A DNA stretch of 64,000 nucleotides from Streptomyces zhihengii (GCF_016919245.1 NZ_JAFEJA010000001.1:3834001-3898000), one strand, 5' to 3'. Shown: positions 43,429 through 52,560, numbered from the stretch's first letter. Notes: generated by a model from the sequence alone, not told the origin. Program-made: numbers and translations.

Positions 43429-44316
43429 TCACCCGGCCGTCCCCGCGGCGGGGGCCGGCTTGCCCGGATAGTCCGGGGGCGGCTTGAGCCGCTGCCCCGG
43501 CTGGCCGCCCATCTCGTACTTGAGGAGCTTCCTCGCCTTCTCCGGATCCGTCTCGCCCTCGCCGTACGACGGGCAGAGGTGGGTGATCGGGCAGGCGCCG
43601 CAGGCGGGCTTGCGGGCGTGGCAGATGCGGCGGCCGTGGAAGATCACCCGGTGCGAGAGCATCGTCCACTCGGACTTGGGGAAGATCGTGGCGATCTCGG
43701 CCTCGATCTTCACCGGGTCGTCCTGCTCGGTCCACTTCCAGCGGCGCACCAGCCGCATGAAGTGGGTGTCCACCGTGATGCCGGGGACGCCGAAGGCGTT
43801 GCCGAGGACGACGAAGGCCGTCTTGCGGCCCACGCCGGGCAGGGTGACCAGCTCCTTCAGCGTGCCGGGCACCTCGCCGCCGAAGTCGTCCCTGATCGCC
43901 TTGGAGAGGCCCATGATCGACTTGGTCTTGGCGCGGAAGAAGCCCGTCGGGCGGATGAGCTCCTCGACCTCCTCCGGGACCGCGGCGGCCAGGTCCTCGG
44001 GAGCCGGGTACTTCGCGAAGAGCGCCGGGGTGGTCTGGTTGACCCGCAGATCGGTGGTCTGGGCCGACAGGACGGTGGCGATCAGGAGCTGGTACGGATT
44101 CTCGAAGTCCAGTTCGGGGTGGGCGTACGGGAAGACCTCGGCGAGCTCGCGGTTGATCCTGCGGGCACGCCGGACCATCGCCAGACGCGATTCCGTTTTG
44201 ACCGATTTCCCCTTTTTGCCCGGACTGGGCGAGGAGCGTTCGCCCACAGCGGAATTCTGCTTTCCGGACACGTTTCCAGCCCCCTTGGCCTGCGCTGTCA
44301 CCGGCGAATTGGACAC
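43429..44316 (-). CDS. nth: Endonuclease III
   Basis: Bifunctional DNA glycosylase/AP lyase for oxidised pyrimidines. Helix-hairpin-helix LPGVGRKTA with catalytic Lys165, catalytic Asp183 in VDTHF, and a [4Fe-4S] site with Cys232, Cys239, Cys242 and Cys248 (spacing 6-2-5). An N-terminal tail of about 45 residues is basic and Ser/Gly-rich and may not all be translated: a GTG at the [12 protein letters not shown] segment is an alternative start. Divergent from crp. Confidence 0.93.
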   Translation of the reverse strand: MSNSPVTAQAKGAGNVSGKQNSAVGERSSPSPGKKGKSVKTESRLAMVRRARRINRELAEVFPYAHPELDFENPYQLLIATVLSAQTTDLRVNQTTPALFAKYPAPEDLAAAVPEEVEELIRPTGFFRAKTKSIMGLSKAIRDDFGGEVPGTLKELVTLPGVGRKTAFVVLGNAFGVPGITVDTHFMRLVRRWKWTEQDDPVKIEAEIATIFPKSEWTMLSHRVIFHGRRICHARKPACGACPITHLCPSYGEGETDPEKARKLLKYEMGGQPGQRLKPPPDYPGKPAPAAGTAG

Positions 44317-44422
44317 CCGGCCAGCCTAAGGGTCACCACCGACATCCGCCCGGGTCCCCCGGAATGAGGACCCAATCGGGCCCCTGCCGTACGGATGGAC
44401 GCGTCAGTACGTCAAACTTGTT

Positions 44423-44436
44423 GTGACTGATCGCAC
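44423..44436. promoter_or_regulatory. Crp-type site in the nth-crp divergent region
   Basis: GTG-ACTGATCG-CAC: the GTG-N8-CAC core of CRP-family sites, within TTGTGACTGATCGCACGA. It lies 130 bases before the crp start and suggests autoregulation. Confidence 0.45.
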
Positions 44437-44565
44437 GATTGTTTAGTACCGGGGTCCTCGTCCCCGACGATGCCGCCGCGGGGCACCGGGTCCCCAGGAC
44501 AGTGCAGCGCGGTCCGGCATCATGGGGGACTGTGTCCCCTGAGCAGGTCGACAAGGAGAGAACTC

Positions 44566-45240
44566 GTGGACGACGTTCTGCGGCGCGCCCCGCTCTTCGC
44601 GGCGCTCGATGACGAGCAGGCCGCGGAGCTCCGCGCCTCGATGAGTGAAGTGACGCTCGCCCGTGGCGACGCGCTCTTCCACGAGGGCGACCCCGGCGAC
44701 CGCCTGTACGTGGTCACCGAGGGCAAGGTCAAGCTCCACCGCACCTCGCCCGACGGACGCGAGAACATGCTCGCCGTCCTCGGCCCCGGCGAGCTGATCG
44801 GCGAGCTGTCCCTCTTCGATCCCGGTCCGCGTACCGCGACCGCCACCGCGCTGACCGAGGTGAAGCTGCTCGGCCTCGGCCACGGCGACCTCCAGCCCTG
44901 GCTGAACGTCCGCCCGGAGGTGGCCACCGCGCTGCTGCGCGCGGTCGCCCGCCGGCTGCGCAAGACCAACGACCAGATGTCCGACCTGGTCTTCTCCGAC
45001 GTGCCGGGCCGGGTCGCCCGCGCGCTGCTCGACCTCTCGCGCCGCTTCGGTGTGCAGTCGGAGGAGGGCATCCACGTGGTCCACGACCTCACCCAGGAGG
45101 AGCTGGCCCAGCTCGTCGGCGCCTCCCGCGAGACCGTCAACAAGGCGCTGGCCGACTTCGCGCAGCGCGGCTGGCTGCGGCTGGAGGCCCGCGCGGTGAT
45201 CCTGCTGGACGTGGAGCGCCTCGCGAAGCGCTCGCGCTGA
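44566..45240 (+). CDS. crp: cAMP receptor protein Crp
   Basis: 224-residue CRP/FNR family regulator. The cyclic-nucleotide domain has GELIGELSLFDPGPRTATATA as the phosphate-binding cassette, followed by a long dimer helix and a winged helix-turn-helix (LTQEELAQLVGASRETVNKALADF). In S. coelicolor Crp (SCO3571) controls germination, growth and antibiotic production. GTG at 44566 with AAGGAGAG 5 bases upstream; the length equals the known protein. Divergent from nth, with a Crp-type site between them. Confidence 0.95.
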   Translation: MDDVLRRAPLFAALDDEQAAELRASMSEVTLARGDALFHEGDPGDRLYVVTEGKVKLHRTSPDGRENMLAVLGPGELIGELSLFDPGPRTATATALTEVKLLGLGHGDLQPWLNVRPEVATALLRAVARRLRKTNDQMSDLVFSDVPGRVARALLDLSRRFGVQSEEGIHVVHDLTQEELAQLVGASRETVNKALADFAQRGWLRLEARAVILLDVERLAKRSR

Positions 45241-45267
45241 TCCCGCGCCGCGTCCGCGCGGACCGTA

Positions 45268-45302
45268 CGAAGGGCCGCCCGCCTCACGCGGGCGGCCCTT
45301 CG
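45268..45302. terminator. Bidirectional hairpin between crp and SPFH gene
   Basis: Perfect 15-base arms (CGAAGGGCCGCCCGC and its complement) with a 5-base loop, placed between two convergent genes. No long T run. Confidence 0.75.
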
Positions 45303-45310
45303 CCGTGCGC

Positions 45311-46195
45311 TCAGTTCTTCGTGCCGTCCACGATCAGCGGATTGCCCGTCCCCCCGCCGCACGGGACCGCGTAGACCGGCTGCTTGGCCGCGGCCTCCTT
45401 GAACGCCTCGATGCACTGGTTCGCGAGGACCTTGTCCGTCAGCGAGTCGGTCAGGATGCGGTTCGCCTTCGCGATGCCCTCGGCCTCGATGCGCCGGCGC
45501 TCGGCCTCGGCCTTCGCCGTGCGGGCCGCCTCGGTCGCCCGTTCGGTCGCCTGCTCCTGCTGAATCTTGCGGTCGATCTGCTCCTGGAGCTTCTCCGAGG
45601 GCTTCACGTTGCGCAGGTTGACGGTCGTCACGGCGATGCCGCGGGGTGCCAGGCGCTCCCGGATCAGATCGCCGATCTCGGTGTTGATCTTCTCCCGGGC
45701 GGAGGTGTAGCCCTCCTCGCTGGTGTGCCGCGCGAAGACGTTGCGGACGATCTCCCGGCTGTCCGGGAAGACCAGGCGCTGCTGGATCGCGTCCTCACTG
45801 CCCGCCAGCCGGTACAGCTCCACGGCCTTCGCCGGGGTGACCGCCCACTTCACGGTGATCTCGGCGTACATGACGCCGCCCTGCGAGGAGCGGACCTCGA
45901 CGACGTCCTTGTCGGAGAGGTTGAGGTCCACAGGGCGCGTGGAGAACGTGGTGACGTCGGTGAACGGCGAGGTGAGGTTGACCCCCGAGGTCATCGGCGA
46001 GCCGACCTTGCCGAAGGTGACGGGCACGCCGACCTCGTAGGCGCTGACCACATGGACGCAGCTCGACACGCCCGCGAACAGCCCGGCGACGAGCGCCCCC
46101 AGGGCGCCCAGCTTGAGGCCCTTGTTGTCGCCCGCGCGGGCCACGAAGTACATCACCGCCGCGGCGATGACGAGTATGACGAACAGGACGAACAC
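45311..46195 (-). CDS. SPFH/Band 7 membrane scaffold protein
   Basis: 294 residues. Two N-terminal hydrophobic segments (about 1-18 and 28-48) are followed by a Band 7 domain (SAYEVGVPVTFGKVG to about 190) and a Lys/Ala/Glu-rich coiled coil (RKIQQEQATERATEAARTAKAE split across 205-235). Prohibitin/HflC-like proteins form large rings in membranes and often control FtsH-type proteases or lipid domains; the partner here is unknown. GTG at 46195 with GGGGGGA upstream. Convergent with crp. M. tuberculosis lacks it at this point, as far as I recall. Confidence 0.88.
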   Translation of the reverse strand: MFVLFVILVIAAAVMYFVARAGDNKGLKLGALGALVAGLFAGVSSCVHVVSAYEVGVPVTFGKVGSPMTSGVNLTSPFTDVTTFSTRPVDLNLSDKDVVEVRSSQGGVMYAEITVKWAVTPAKAVELYRLAGSEDAIQQRLVFPDSREIVRNVFARHTSEEGYTSAREKINTEIGDLIRERLAPRGIAVTTVNLRNVKPSEKLQEQIDRKIQQEQATERATEAARTAKAEAERRRIEAEGIAKANRILTDSLTDKVLANQCIEAFKEAAAKQPVYAVPCGGGTGNPLIVDGTKN

Positions 46196-46340
46196 GGTTT
46201 GTCCCCCCAGTGACGGATGCCGTGATGTAAGCGGCCCGTAAGGCCGCCTCGCCTGCGACAGACGCCGGTGGCGCCCGGACAGTTCCGTCCGGAGGCGGCC
46301 CGGCCGTACCCGTAACCGGGGGGAGCGTTCTCGCGGGCCG

Positions 46341-47189
46341 TCAGCCGGTGTCGCTCACGCCGATCAGACCGTGCTCGCGCAGATACGCGAGCTGCGCGCG
46401 CACCGACAGCTCGGCCGCCGGCCACAGGGACCTGTCGACGTCCGCGTAGACGCGCGCGACGACCTCCGGGGCGGTGGCGCATCCGCCCTCGACCGCCGTC
46501 TCGACCTGGGCGAGCCGGTGGGCGCGGTGGGCGAGGTAGAACTCGACGGCGCCCTGCGCGTCCTCCAGCACGGGCCCGTGGCCCGGCAGCACGGTGTGGA
46601 CGCCGTCGTCGACGGTGAGCGAGCGCAGCCGCCGCAGGGAGTCCAGGTAGTCCCCGAGCCGGCCCTCCGGGTGGGCGACCATCGTGGTGCCCCGGCCGAG
46701 GATCGTGTCGCCGGTCAGCACGGCGCGATCGGCGGGCAGATGGAAGCTGAGCGAGTCGGCGGTGTGCCCGGGGGTGGCGACGACCCGCATCTCCAGACCG
46801 CCGGTCGTGACGACGTCACCCTCGGCGAGGCCCTCGTCGCCGAGCCGCAGCGCGGGATCGAGCGCCCTGACGGACGTCCGCGTCAGCTCGGCGAAGCGTG
46901 CCGCCCCCTCGGCGTGGTCCGGGTGGCCGTGGGTGAGCAGGGTCAGCGCGACGCGCTTGCCCGCGGCCTCGACCGTGTCGATCACGGCCCGGAGGTGGGC
47001 CTCGTCCAGCGGGCCCGGGTCGACGACCACGGCCAGGGCGGAGCCGGGCTCGGAGACGATCCAGGTGTTGGTGCCGTCCAGCGTCATCGCGGACGGGTTG
47101 GGCGCCAGGACGTTGACCGCGCGGGCGGTGGCGGGCCCGGAGAGCACGCCTCCCCGCGGCTGTCCCGGCAGCGCTGCGGCGTCCGTCAT
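46341..47189 (-). CDS. Metallo-beta-lactamase fold hydrolase (LACTB2/glyoxalase II-like)
   Basis: 282 residues. Metal motif THGHPDHAEG, a further His in TPGHTADS, Asp in LTGDTILG, and a final His in LPGHGPV. The C-terminal winged-helix region is typical of the LACTB2 group. The substrate is unknown; ribonuclease or thioesterase activity are known in relatives. The ATG overlaps the stop of the upstream Nudix gene as ATGA, so the pair is coupled. Mycobacterial counterpart Rv3677c. Confidence 0.88.
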   Translation of the reverse strand: MTDAAALPGQPRGGVLSGPATARAVNVLAPNPSAMTLDGTNTWIVSEPGSALAVVVDPGPLDEAHLRAVIDTVEAAGKRVALTLLTHGHPDHAEGAARFAELTRTSVRALDPALRLGDEGLAEGDVVTTGGLEMRVVATPGHTADSLSFHLPADRAVLTGDTILGRGTTMVAHPEGRLGDYLDSLRRLRSLTVDDGVHTVLPGHGPVLEDAQGAVEFYLAHRAHRLAQVETAVEGGCATAPEVVARVYADVDRSLWPAAELSVRAQLAYLREHGLIGVSDTG

Positions 47190-48052
47190 CGCGGTCCTCC
47201 CCGGGACACGTGCTTGGTGAACTCCTCGTGGCCGGGCCAGCTCAGCACCACGTCGCCGCCTTCCAGCCGCGCCCGGGCGAGGACCGGGTCGAGGCTCTGC
47301 CGGGATGCCGCGGCGAGGGTGTCGGCGACGGTGGCGTGCGGCTCCAGGGCCCGCAGGGTGGCGACGGTCGGCGGCATCATGAGCAGCTCGCCCTTGTCGT
47401 AACCGGCGATCGCCTCCGCGGGGCGGATCCACGCGGTCCTGTCGGCCTCGGTGGAGACGTCGCGGGTGCGCTGCCCCTCGGGGAGGGCGGCCACGAAGAA
47501 CCAGGTGTCGTACCGGCGCTGCTCGAACTCGGGCGTGATCCAGCGGGCCCAGGCGCCGAGCAGGTCGGAGCGGAGGACCAGGCTGCGGCGTTCCAGGAAC
47601 TGCGCGAACGACAGGTCGCGGTCGACCAGGCCCTGCCGGTCGGCCTCCCAGTCGTCGCCCGTGGTGTCCCCGACGACGGTGTCCGCGGTAGGTCCCGCGA
47701 GCAGCACGCCGGCCTCCTCGAACGTCTCGCGCACCGCCGCGCAGACGACGGCCTGGGCGACCGCCGTGTCGTCGGTGCCCAGACGGGCGGCCCAGGTCTC
47801 CAGCGAGGGCCCCGCCCAGCCCACGGGCCGGTCGTCACGCGGGTCGACTCCGCCGCCCGGGTAGGCGTAGGCGCCTCCGGCGAAGGCCATGGAGGTGCGC
47901 CGGCGCAGCATGTGGACGGCGGGACCGTCCGTGCCGTCGCGCAGCAGCATCACCGTCGCGGCCCTCTTCGGGGTGGCGGGCACCAGCTCGCCCGCGGCGA
48001 GGGCGCGGATGCGGTCGGGCCATTCCGGCGGGTACCACTGACCATTGGGCAT
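47186..48052 (-). CDS. Nudix hydrolase, NUDT19-like
   Basis: 288 residues. The Nudix box is split by a long insert between AYPGGGVDP and RETFEEAGVLL, as in the RP2p/NUDT19 group, which acts on CoA derivatives. The REtxEE core is intact. The ATG at 48052 has TAGCAT 6 bases upstream, so a leaderless mRNA is likely. Coupled to the downstream MBL-fold gene. Confidence 0.86.
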   Translation of the reverse strand: MPNGQWYPPEWPDRIRALAAGELVPATPKRAATVMLLRDGTDGPAVHMLRRRTSMAFAGGAYAYPGGGVDPRDDRPVGWAGPSLETWAARLGTDDTAVAQAVVCAAVRETFEEAGVLLAGPTADTVVGDTTGDDWEADRQGLVDRDLSFAQFLERRSLVLRSDLLGAWARWITPEFEQRRYDTWFFVAALPEGQRTRDVSTEADRTAWIRPAEAIAGYDKGELLMMPPTVATLRALEPHATVADTLAAASRQSLDPVLARARLEGGDVVLSWPGHEEFTKHVSRGGPR

Positions 48053-48058
48053 GGCCGG

Positions 48059-48064
48059 ATGCTA
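48059..48064 (-). promoter_or_regulatory. -10 hexamer TAGCAT for leaderless Nudix gene
   Basis: 6 bases before the ATG at 48052. No clear -35. Confidence 0.45.
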
Positions 48065-48114
48065 TGCGTTCTAGCGCGGATGTTCGAGGGGTGGCCGGGG
48101 CGCGTGGGGCCCCG

Positions 48115-48157
48115 GGCCGGGATGCGCGGAGACCGGCCGGCCGGGATGCGCGGAGAC
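48115..48157. repeat. 24-base tandem duplication
   Basis: GGCCGGGATGCGCGGAGAC occurs at 48115 and 48139, in the 216-base gap between the RidA gene stop and the Nudix start. Confidence 0.8.
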
Positions 48158-48268
48158 GCAGGACCGGGACCGCGGCGAGGACGCCGCACCGCCGCGGGGA
48201 CGGCGAAGGCCCCGCGCCGCTCCGGGGGAACCGGGGGCGAGGGGCCGTCGTCGCACGGACGCGCGGGG

Positions 48269-48739
48269 TCAGTCCTGGACGAGCTCCACCTGGATCTCGA
48301 CCTCGACCGGGGCGTCCAGCGGCAGCACCGCGACACCCACCGCGCTGCGGGCGTGCACACCCTTGTCGCCGAGGACCTCGCCCAGCAGCTCGCTCGCGCC
48401 GTTCAGCACGGCGGGCTGGCCGGTGAAGTCGGCGGCCGAGGCCACGAAGCCGGTGACCTTCACGACGCGCGCGATGCGGTCGAGATCGCCGGCGACGGAC
48501 TTCACGGCGGCGAGCGCGTTGAGCGCGCAGGTGCGCGCCAGGCCCTTGGCCTCCTCGGGGGTGACCTCGGCGCCGACCTTGCCGGTCACCGGAAGCTTGC
48601 CCTCCACCATCGGGAGCTGTCCCGCGGTGAAGACGTACGCGCCGGAGATCACGGCCGGCTGGTAGGCGGCGAGCGGCGGTACGACCTCGGGGAGCGTCAG
48701 GCCCAGCTCGGCGAGCCGGCGGTCGACGTCGCCGCTCAC
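48269..48739 (-). CDS. RidA family protein
   Basis: 156 residues of the RidA/YjgF/Rv3678c type, longer than the classical 128-residue RidA. Conserved segments: VISGAYVFTAGQLP near the N-terminus and VGVAVLPLDAPVEVEIQVELV at the end. The usual catalytic Arg of deaminating RidA proteins (near SRxxVG) appears as HARSAVGVA, which keeps an Arg. It may remove reactive imines, but this subgroup is not well characterised. The GTG start has GGGAGAAG upstream and overlaps the stop of the DUF4177 gene as GTGA. Confidence 0.87.
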   Translation of the reverse strand: MSGDVDRRLAELGLTLPEVVPPLAAYQPAVISGAYVFTAGQLPMVEGKLPVTGKVGAEVTPEEAKGLARTCALNALAAVKSVAGDLDRIARVVKVTGFVASAADFTGQPAVLNGASELLGEVLGDKGVHARSAVGVAVLPLDAPVEVEIQVELVQD

Positions 48740-48894
48740 TGCTTCTCCCGCTTCAGGTAGGCCACGAGCTGCTCGGGGTTGTTCGGCCCGGGCACGACCT
48801 GGACGAGCTCCCAGCCGTCCTCGCCCCAGGTGTCCAGAATCTGCTTCGTCGCGTGCACGAGAAGGGGCACGGTCGCGTATTCCCACTTGGTCAT
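48736..48894 (-). CDS. DUF4177 small protein
   Basis: 52 residues, starting MTKWEYATVPLLVH and containing ILDTWGEDGWELVQV, the core of the DUF4177 family. It is too short to be found by length alone, but the overlap of its stop with the RidA start (GTGA) and its conserved place before RidA (Rv3678A in mycobacteria, from memory) make it real. Function unknown. Confidence 0.8.
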   Translation of the reverse strand: MTKWEYATVPLLVHATKQILDTWGEDGWELVQVVPGPNNPEQLVAYLKREKQ

Positions 48895-49017
48895 GGGCCC
48901 GACTGTAGCCGCCCCGGGCGGCCGTTCCGCGACAGCCCCGGCCCCGGGGGCGGGGAGGTGTGCGCGAAGGAACACAGCCCGAGGGCAGCCTCGTGCGTAG
49001 GCCGTGCCGCTACTGGT

Positions 49018-49023
49018 TAGGCT
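49018..49023 (+). promoter_or_regulatory. -10 hexamer TAGGCT for leaderless Get3-like gene
   Basis: 7 bases before the GTG at 49031; same hexamer as at tmk and the PBP gene. Confidence 0.5.
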
Positions 49024-49030
49024 CGAATAC

Positions 49031-49993
49031 GTGAGCAGGCTCCAGGTCGTCAGCGGCAAGGGCGGTACCGGTAAGACCACGGTCGCCGCCGCCCTCGCGC
49101 TCGCCCTCGCCACCGAGGGGAAACGCACCCTTCTGGTCGAGGTGGAGGGCAGGCAGGGCATCGCCCAGCTCTTCGAGACGGAAGCCCTTCCGTACGAGGA
49201 GCGCAAGATCGCCGTCGCCTCGGGCGGCGGCGAGGTCTTCGCGCTGGCCATCGACGCCGAGCGCGCGCTCCTGGACTACCTCCAGATGTTCTACAAGCTC
49301 GGCTCCGCGGGCCGGGCGCTCAAGAAGCTCGGCGCGATCGACTTCGCGACCACCATCGCCCCGGGCGTGCGGGACGTGCTGCTCACGGGCAAGGCGTGCG
49401 AGGCCGTCCGCCGCCGGGACAGACAGGGGCGGTACGTCTACGACTACGTGGTCATGGACGCACCGCCCACCGGGCGCATCACGCGCTTCCTGAACGTGAA
49501 CGACGAGGTCGCCGGCCTGGCCAGGATCGGGCCGATACACAACCAGGCCCAGGCCGTGATGCGGGTGCTCAAGTCCCCGCAGACGGCGGTGCATCTGGTC
49601 ACCCTGCTCGAGGAGATGCCCGTCCAGGAGACCGCGGACGGCGTCGCCGAGCTGCGCGAGGCGGACCTCCCGGTGGGCAACGTCATCGTGAACATGGTGC
49701 GCCCCCACCTCCTCGACGAGGACGCGGTGCGCGACGCGTCCGACGGCCGGCGCCCCGAGATCACCGACACCCTCGCCCGGGCCGGGATCACCTCCCCCGG
49801 GGAGCTCGTCACCCCGCTCCTGGAGCAGGCCGCCGAACACGCCCAGCGCGTCGAGCTGGAGCGGGAGCAGCGCCGGGTCCTCACCGCGATGGAGCTCGGC
49901 GCGTACGAACTGCCCATGCTCAGCGAGGGAGTCGAGTTGGCGGGGCTGTACCGACTGGCCAGGGAACTGCGCAAGCAAGGGGCCGGATCATGA
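49031..49993 (+). CDS. ArsA/Get3-like ATPase, first of pair (Rv3679 type)
   Basis: 320 residues. Deviant Walker A VSGKGGTGKTTVAA right at the N-terminus, switch I region LLVEVEGRQG, and Walker B/switch II VVMDAPPTGR. The arsenical-binding Cys residues of ArsA are absent. In mycobacteria the pair Rv3679-Rv3680 forms one complex; a role in membrane-protein targeting or redox/anion handling is unproven. GTG at 49031 immediately precedes SRLQVVSGKGG and fits a leaderless start. Its stop overlaps the ATG of the second ATPase. Confidence 0.88.
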   Translation: MSRLQVVSGKGGTGKTTVAAALALALATEGKRTLLVEVEGRQGIAQLFETEALPYEERKIAVASGGGEVFALAIDAERALLDYLQMFYKLGSAGRALKKLGAIDFATTIAPGVRDVLLTGKACEAVRRRDRQGRYVYDYVVMDAPPTGRITRFLNVNDEVAGLARIGPIHNQAQAVMRVLKSPQTAVHLVTLLEEMPVQETADGVAELREADLPVGNVIVNMVRPHLLDEDAVRDASDGRRPEITDTLARAGITSPGELVTPLLEQAAEHAQRVELEREQRRVLTAMELGAYELPMLSEGVELAGLYRLARELRKQGAGS

Positions 49994-51324
49994 TGCTCGA
50001 CAGCGCGGCCCGGCTCGACGTCGATCCGCTGATCGACGACCCGGACACCCGCATCATCGTGTGCTGCGGCGCGGGCGGTGTCGGCAAGACGACCACCGCG
50101 GCCGCGCTGGGCGTGCGGGCCGCCGAGCGGGGCCGCAAGGTCGTGGTGCTGACGATCGACCCGGCGCGCAGGCTGGCGCAGTCCATGGGCATCGACTCCC
50201 TCGACAACACCCCCCGCAGGGTCACCGGCATCGAGAGCCGGGGCGGGACGCAGAAGGCGGGCCCCGGCGAACTGCACGCGATGATGCTCGACATGAAGCG
50301 CACCTTCGACGAGATCGTCGAGGCGCACGCGGACGCCGAACGGGCCCGCGCGATCCTGGACAACCCCTTCTACCAGTCCCTGTCCGCCGGTTTCGCCGGC
50401 ACGCAGGAGTACATGGCGATGGAGAAGCTGGGGCAGCTCCGCGCGCGGGACGAGTGGGACCTGATCGTCGTGGACACCCCGCCGTCGCGTTCCGCGCTCG
50501 ACTTCCTGGACGCGCCGGGGCGTCTCGGGTCCTTCCTTGACGGCACGTTCATCAAGCTGCTGATGGCTCCGGCGAAGGTCGGCGGCCGGGCCGGGATGAA
50601 GTTCCTGAACGTCGGCATGTCGATGATGACCGGCACGCTCGGCAAGCTGCTGGGCGGTCAGTTCCTGCGGGACGTGCAGACGTTCGTGGCCGCGATGGAC
50701 ACGATGTTCGGCGGGTTCCGCACCCGGGCGGACGCCACGTACCGGCTGCTCCAGGCCCCCGGCACGGCGTTCGTCGTGGTGGCGGCGCCGGAGCGGGACG
50801 CGCTGCGCGAGGCGGCGTACTTCGTGGAGCGCCTGGCCGCCGAGGACATGCCGCTGGCCGGTCTGGTCCTCAACCGGGTGCACGGGAGCGGGGCCGCCCG
50901 GCTGTCCGCGGAGCGGGCGCTGGCCGCCGCGGAAAATCTTGACGAGGGCCGCATTGTGGATCAGGGGGCCGGGGAGACTGGTAGTCGTGACCGCACGGCC
51001 GTCTCTCCCGAATCCCCGGCCGAGGGTCATCTCCCCGAAGAGGCAAGTGAGTTCACTCCTGAAGGAACCGGATCGCCGGAGTCCTCCGGGGTGCCTGCCG
51101 TGAAGCAGACCGCGCAGCAACTGACGGCGGGTCTGCTGCGTCTGCATGCCGAGCGCATGCAGGTGCTCTCGCGTGAGCAGCGCACACGCGACCGCTTCAC
51201 GGCGCTGCATCCGGAGGTGGCGGTCACGGAGGTGCCGGCGCTGGCCGGAGACGTGCACGACCTGGCGGGGCTGCGCGCGATCGGCGACAGCCTGGCGTCG
51301 CCCGCGTCACCCGAGACGCTCTGA
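49990..51324 (+). CDS. ArsA/Get3-like ATPase, second of pair (Rv3680 type)
   Basis: 444 residues. Walker A CCGAGGVGKTTTAAA (about 26-40), switch I LTIDPARRLAQ, Walker B VVDTPPSRSALD. The C-terminal region carries an acidic, Pro/Ser/Gly-rich insert of about 70 residues (around 310-375) that looks disordered, followed by a helical end. The ATG overlaps the stop of the first ATPase (ATGA), so the two are made together and likely pair up. Convergent with wblA. Confidence 0.87.
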   Translation: MMLDSAARLDVDPLIDDPDTRIIVCCGAGGVGKTTTAAALGVRAAERGRKVVVLTIDPARRLAQSMGIDSLDNTPRRVTGIESRGGTQKAGPGELHAMMLDMKRTFDEIVEAHADAERARAILDNPFYQSLSAGFAGTQEYMAMEKLGQLRARDEWDLIVVDTPPSRSALDFLDAPGRLGSFLDGTFIKLLMAPAKVGGRAGMKFLNVGMSMMTGTLGKLLGGQFLRDVQTFVAAMDTMFGGFRTRADATYRLLQAPGTAFVVVAAPERDALREAAYFVERLAAEDMPLAGLVLNRVHGSGAARLSAERALAAAENLDEGRIVDQGAGETGSRDRTAVSPESPAEGHLPEEASEFTPEGTGSPESSGVPAVKQTAQQLTAGLLRLHAERMQVLSREQRTRDRFTALHPEVAVTEVPALAGDVHDLAGLRAIGDSLASPASPETL

Positions 51325-51824
51325 GCCCTCGGGGCACGCGGCTCCCACAGGTGCGCGCGGCCATCGCGTACACGCTGGTGCACGGGCGAGCACGCGCTGG
51401 TGCACGGCGCGGACGGACATGCGCGCGGCGCGGGCAGGCGTGTGTGCGGCGCGGACGGGCATGCGCGCGGCGCACGGTACGCAGGCGGGCGCGCAGGAGG
51501 CAGCCGGGCGCGCGGCTGCGGTGCATCGTGCGCGTGCGACCCCCCGGGTGCGCGCGGCTACCGCGTACGCGCCGGTGCGCGGACGGGCGGGTTCGCGCGG
51601 GCAGGCGGTGTGCGGCTTCGCGGGCACCGTGGTCGGGCCGCCGGTGCATCGCTCGGCGCCCCTCGGTGCCATGGCGCGCGGCCGCGCGTGCGGTCCCGCC
51701 CCCGCGGGCAGGGTGACGCGCGGTCATGGCGTCGCGCCCGGGTCGAGGCGTGTCCGCCGTACGTCAGGTGCGGGCGATGCGATGCGGAGCGTCCGGTACC
51801 CGGATCCGTCCGCGTGCGGCCCGG
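51325..51824. repeat. GC-rich, repeat-filled 500-base gap between the Get3-like pair and wblA
   Basis: No supportable gene. The sequence is dominated by GTGCGCGCGGC-, GCGCGGACGGGC- and GGGCAGGCG-like words. For example GCGCGGACGGACATGCGCGC near 51407 recurs as GCGCGGACGGGCATGCGCGC near 51450, and GTGCGCGCGGC followed by ACCGCGTACGC recurs near 51352 and 51550. It lies downstream of both flanking genes. Confidence 0.65.
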
Positions 51825-52169
51825 TCAGCCGACCGCCGCGTACGCCTCGTACGTCTCGTCGTCGTCGAGGCCCACCGGCAGGATGCCGGCGCTGCGCTCG
51901 TATTCCGTGCGTGCTGTTTCGAGCAGTCTGCGCCAGGACGTGACCGTGGGCCGCCTGCGCAGCAGTGCGCGCCGCTCCCGCTCGGTCATTCCGCCCCACA
52001 CGCCGAACTCGACGCGGTTGTCGAGCGCGTCGGCCAGGCATTCGGTCCGCACCGGGCATCCGGTGCACACCGCCTTGGCCCTGTTCTGCGCTGCCCCTTG
52101 TACGAACAGTTCATCCGGATCCGTCGTGCGGCAGGCTGCCTGCGCACTCCAGTCGGTAACCCAGCCCAT
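51825..52169 (-). CDS. wblA: WhiB-like developmental regulator WblA
   Basis: 114-residue iron-sulfur protein of the Wbl family that controls the switch to sporulation and represses antibiotic production and oxidative stress genes in Streptomyces. The cluster ligands are Cys13, Cys35, Cys38 and Cys44. The GVWGGM turn follows, then a basic segment (RERRALLRRRP) that binds DNA or sigma. The end GLDDDETYEAYAAVG is characteristic. I chose the ATG at 52169 (MGWVTDWSAQ), with GAGGA upstream, over a frame open 19 codons further. Mycobacterial counterpart is WhiB4 (Rv3681c). Confidence 0.95.
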   Translation of the reverse strand: MGWVTDWSAQAACRTTDPDELFVQGAAQNRAKAVCTGCPVRTECLADALDNRVEFGVWGGMTERERRALLRRRPTVTSWRRLLETARTEYERSAGILPVGLDDDETYEAYAAVG

Positions 52170-52548
52170 GCCGGTGCCGTCCTCTCCCGAATCGAGGCTC
52201 CCCCACGGCGGCAGCGGCATATTCACCGCTGCCAGTTGAGGACGTTACGGAAGGCGGGCAGAGCGCAACACCCCCGCGGGGCCCAATCTTGAATGGCCCG
52301 AACGGACTATGCGTACGCGGCAGATCACCCAGGGGAGTGACCTGAAGGCATTGCTGACATACCCGACAATTTCGGGCATTCCCTACGCATTGCCTCGGAC
52401 TTCGAAGACCTATGCGGCTATTCGGACAGGTCTCCACCGGATTCGGGTACAGCGGAGACTGTCGGCTACTTGATGCGAGACCGCACTGCTGTGACAGTTG
52501 AGAGCAGCTTAGGCCAATGCCTTTATGTGTGTCCGGCGAATGAGAACG
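52170..52548. other. Divergent promoter region of wblA and the PBP gene
   Basis: About 380 bases without a gene. It holds the wblA leader and promoters. A half-site AGTGA (52336-52340) resembles half of a BldD site and a short CCCGA/CGGG(C) inverted repeat is at about 52363-52377. No complete operator can be assigned. Confidence 0.45.
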
Positions 52549-52554
52549 TAGGCT
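52549..52554 (+). promoter_or_regulatory. -10 hexamer TAGGCT for leaderless PBP gene
   Basis: 6 bases before the ATG at 52561, same arrangement as tmk. -35 not clear. Confidence 0.5.
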
Positions 52555-52560
52555 GCCCTC

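Noticed and set aside
51400..52239. 279-codon plus-strand frame across the repeat desert into wblA
   Set aside because: Repeat-derived Gly/Ala/Arg sequence running antisense through wblA; no start signal.
52336..52340. BldD operator upstream of wblA
   Set aside because: Only a single AGTGA half-site is visible; no second half at the right spacing.
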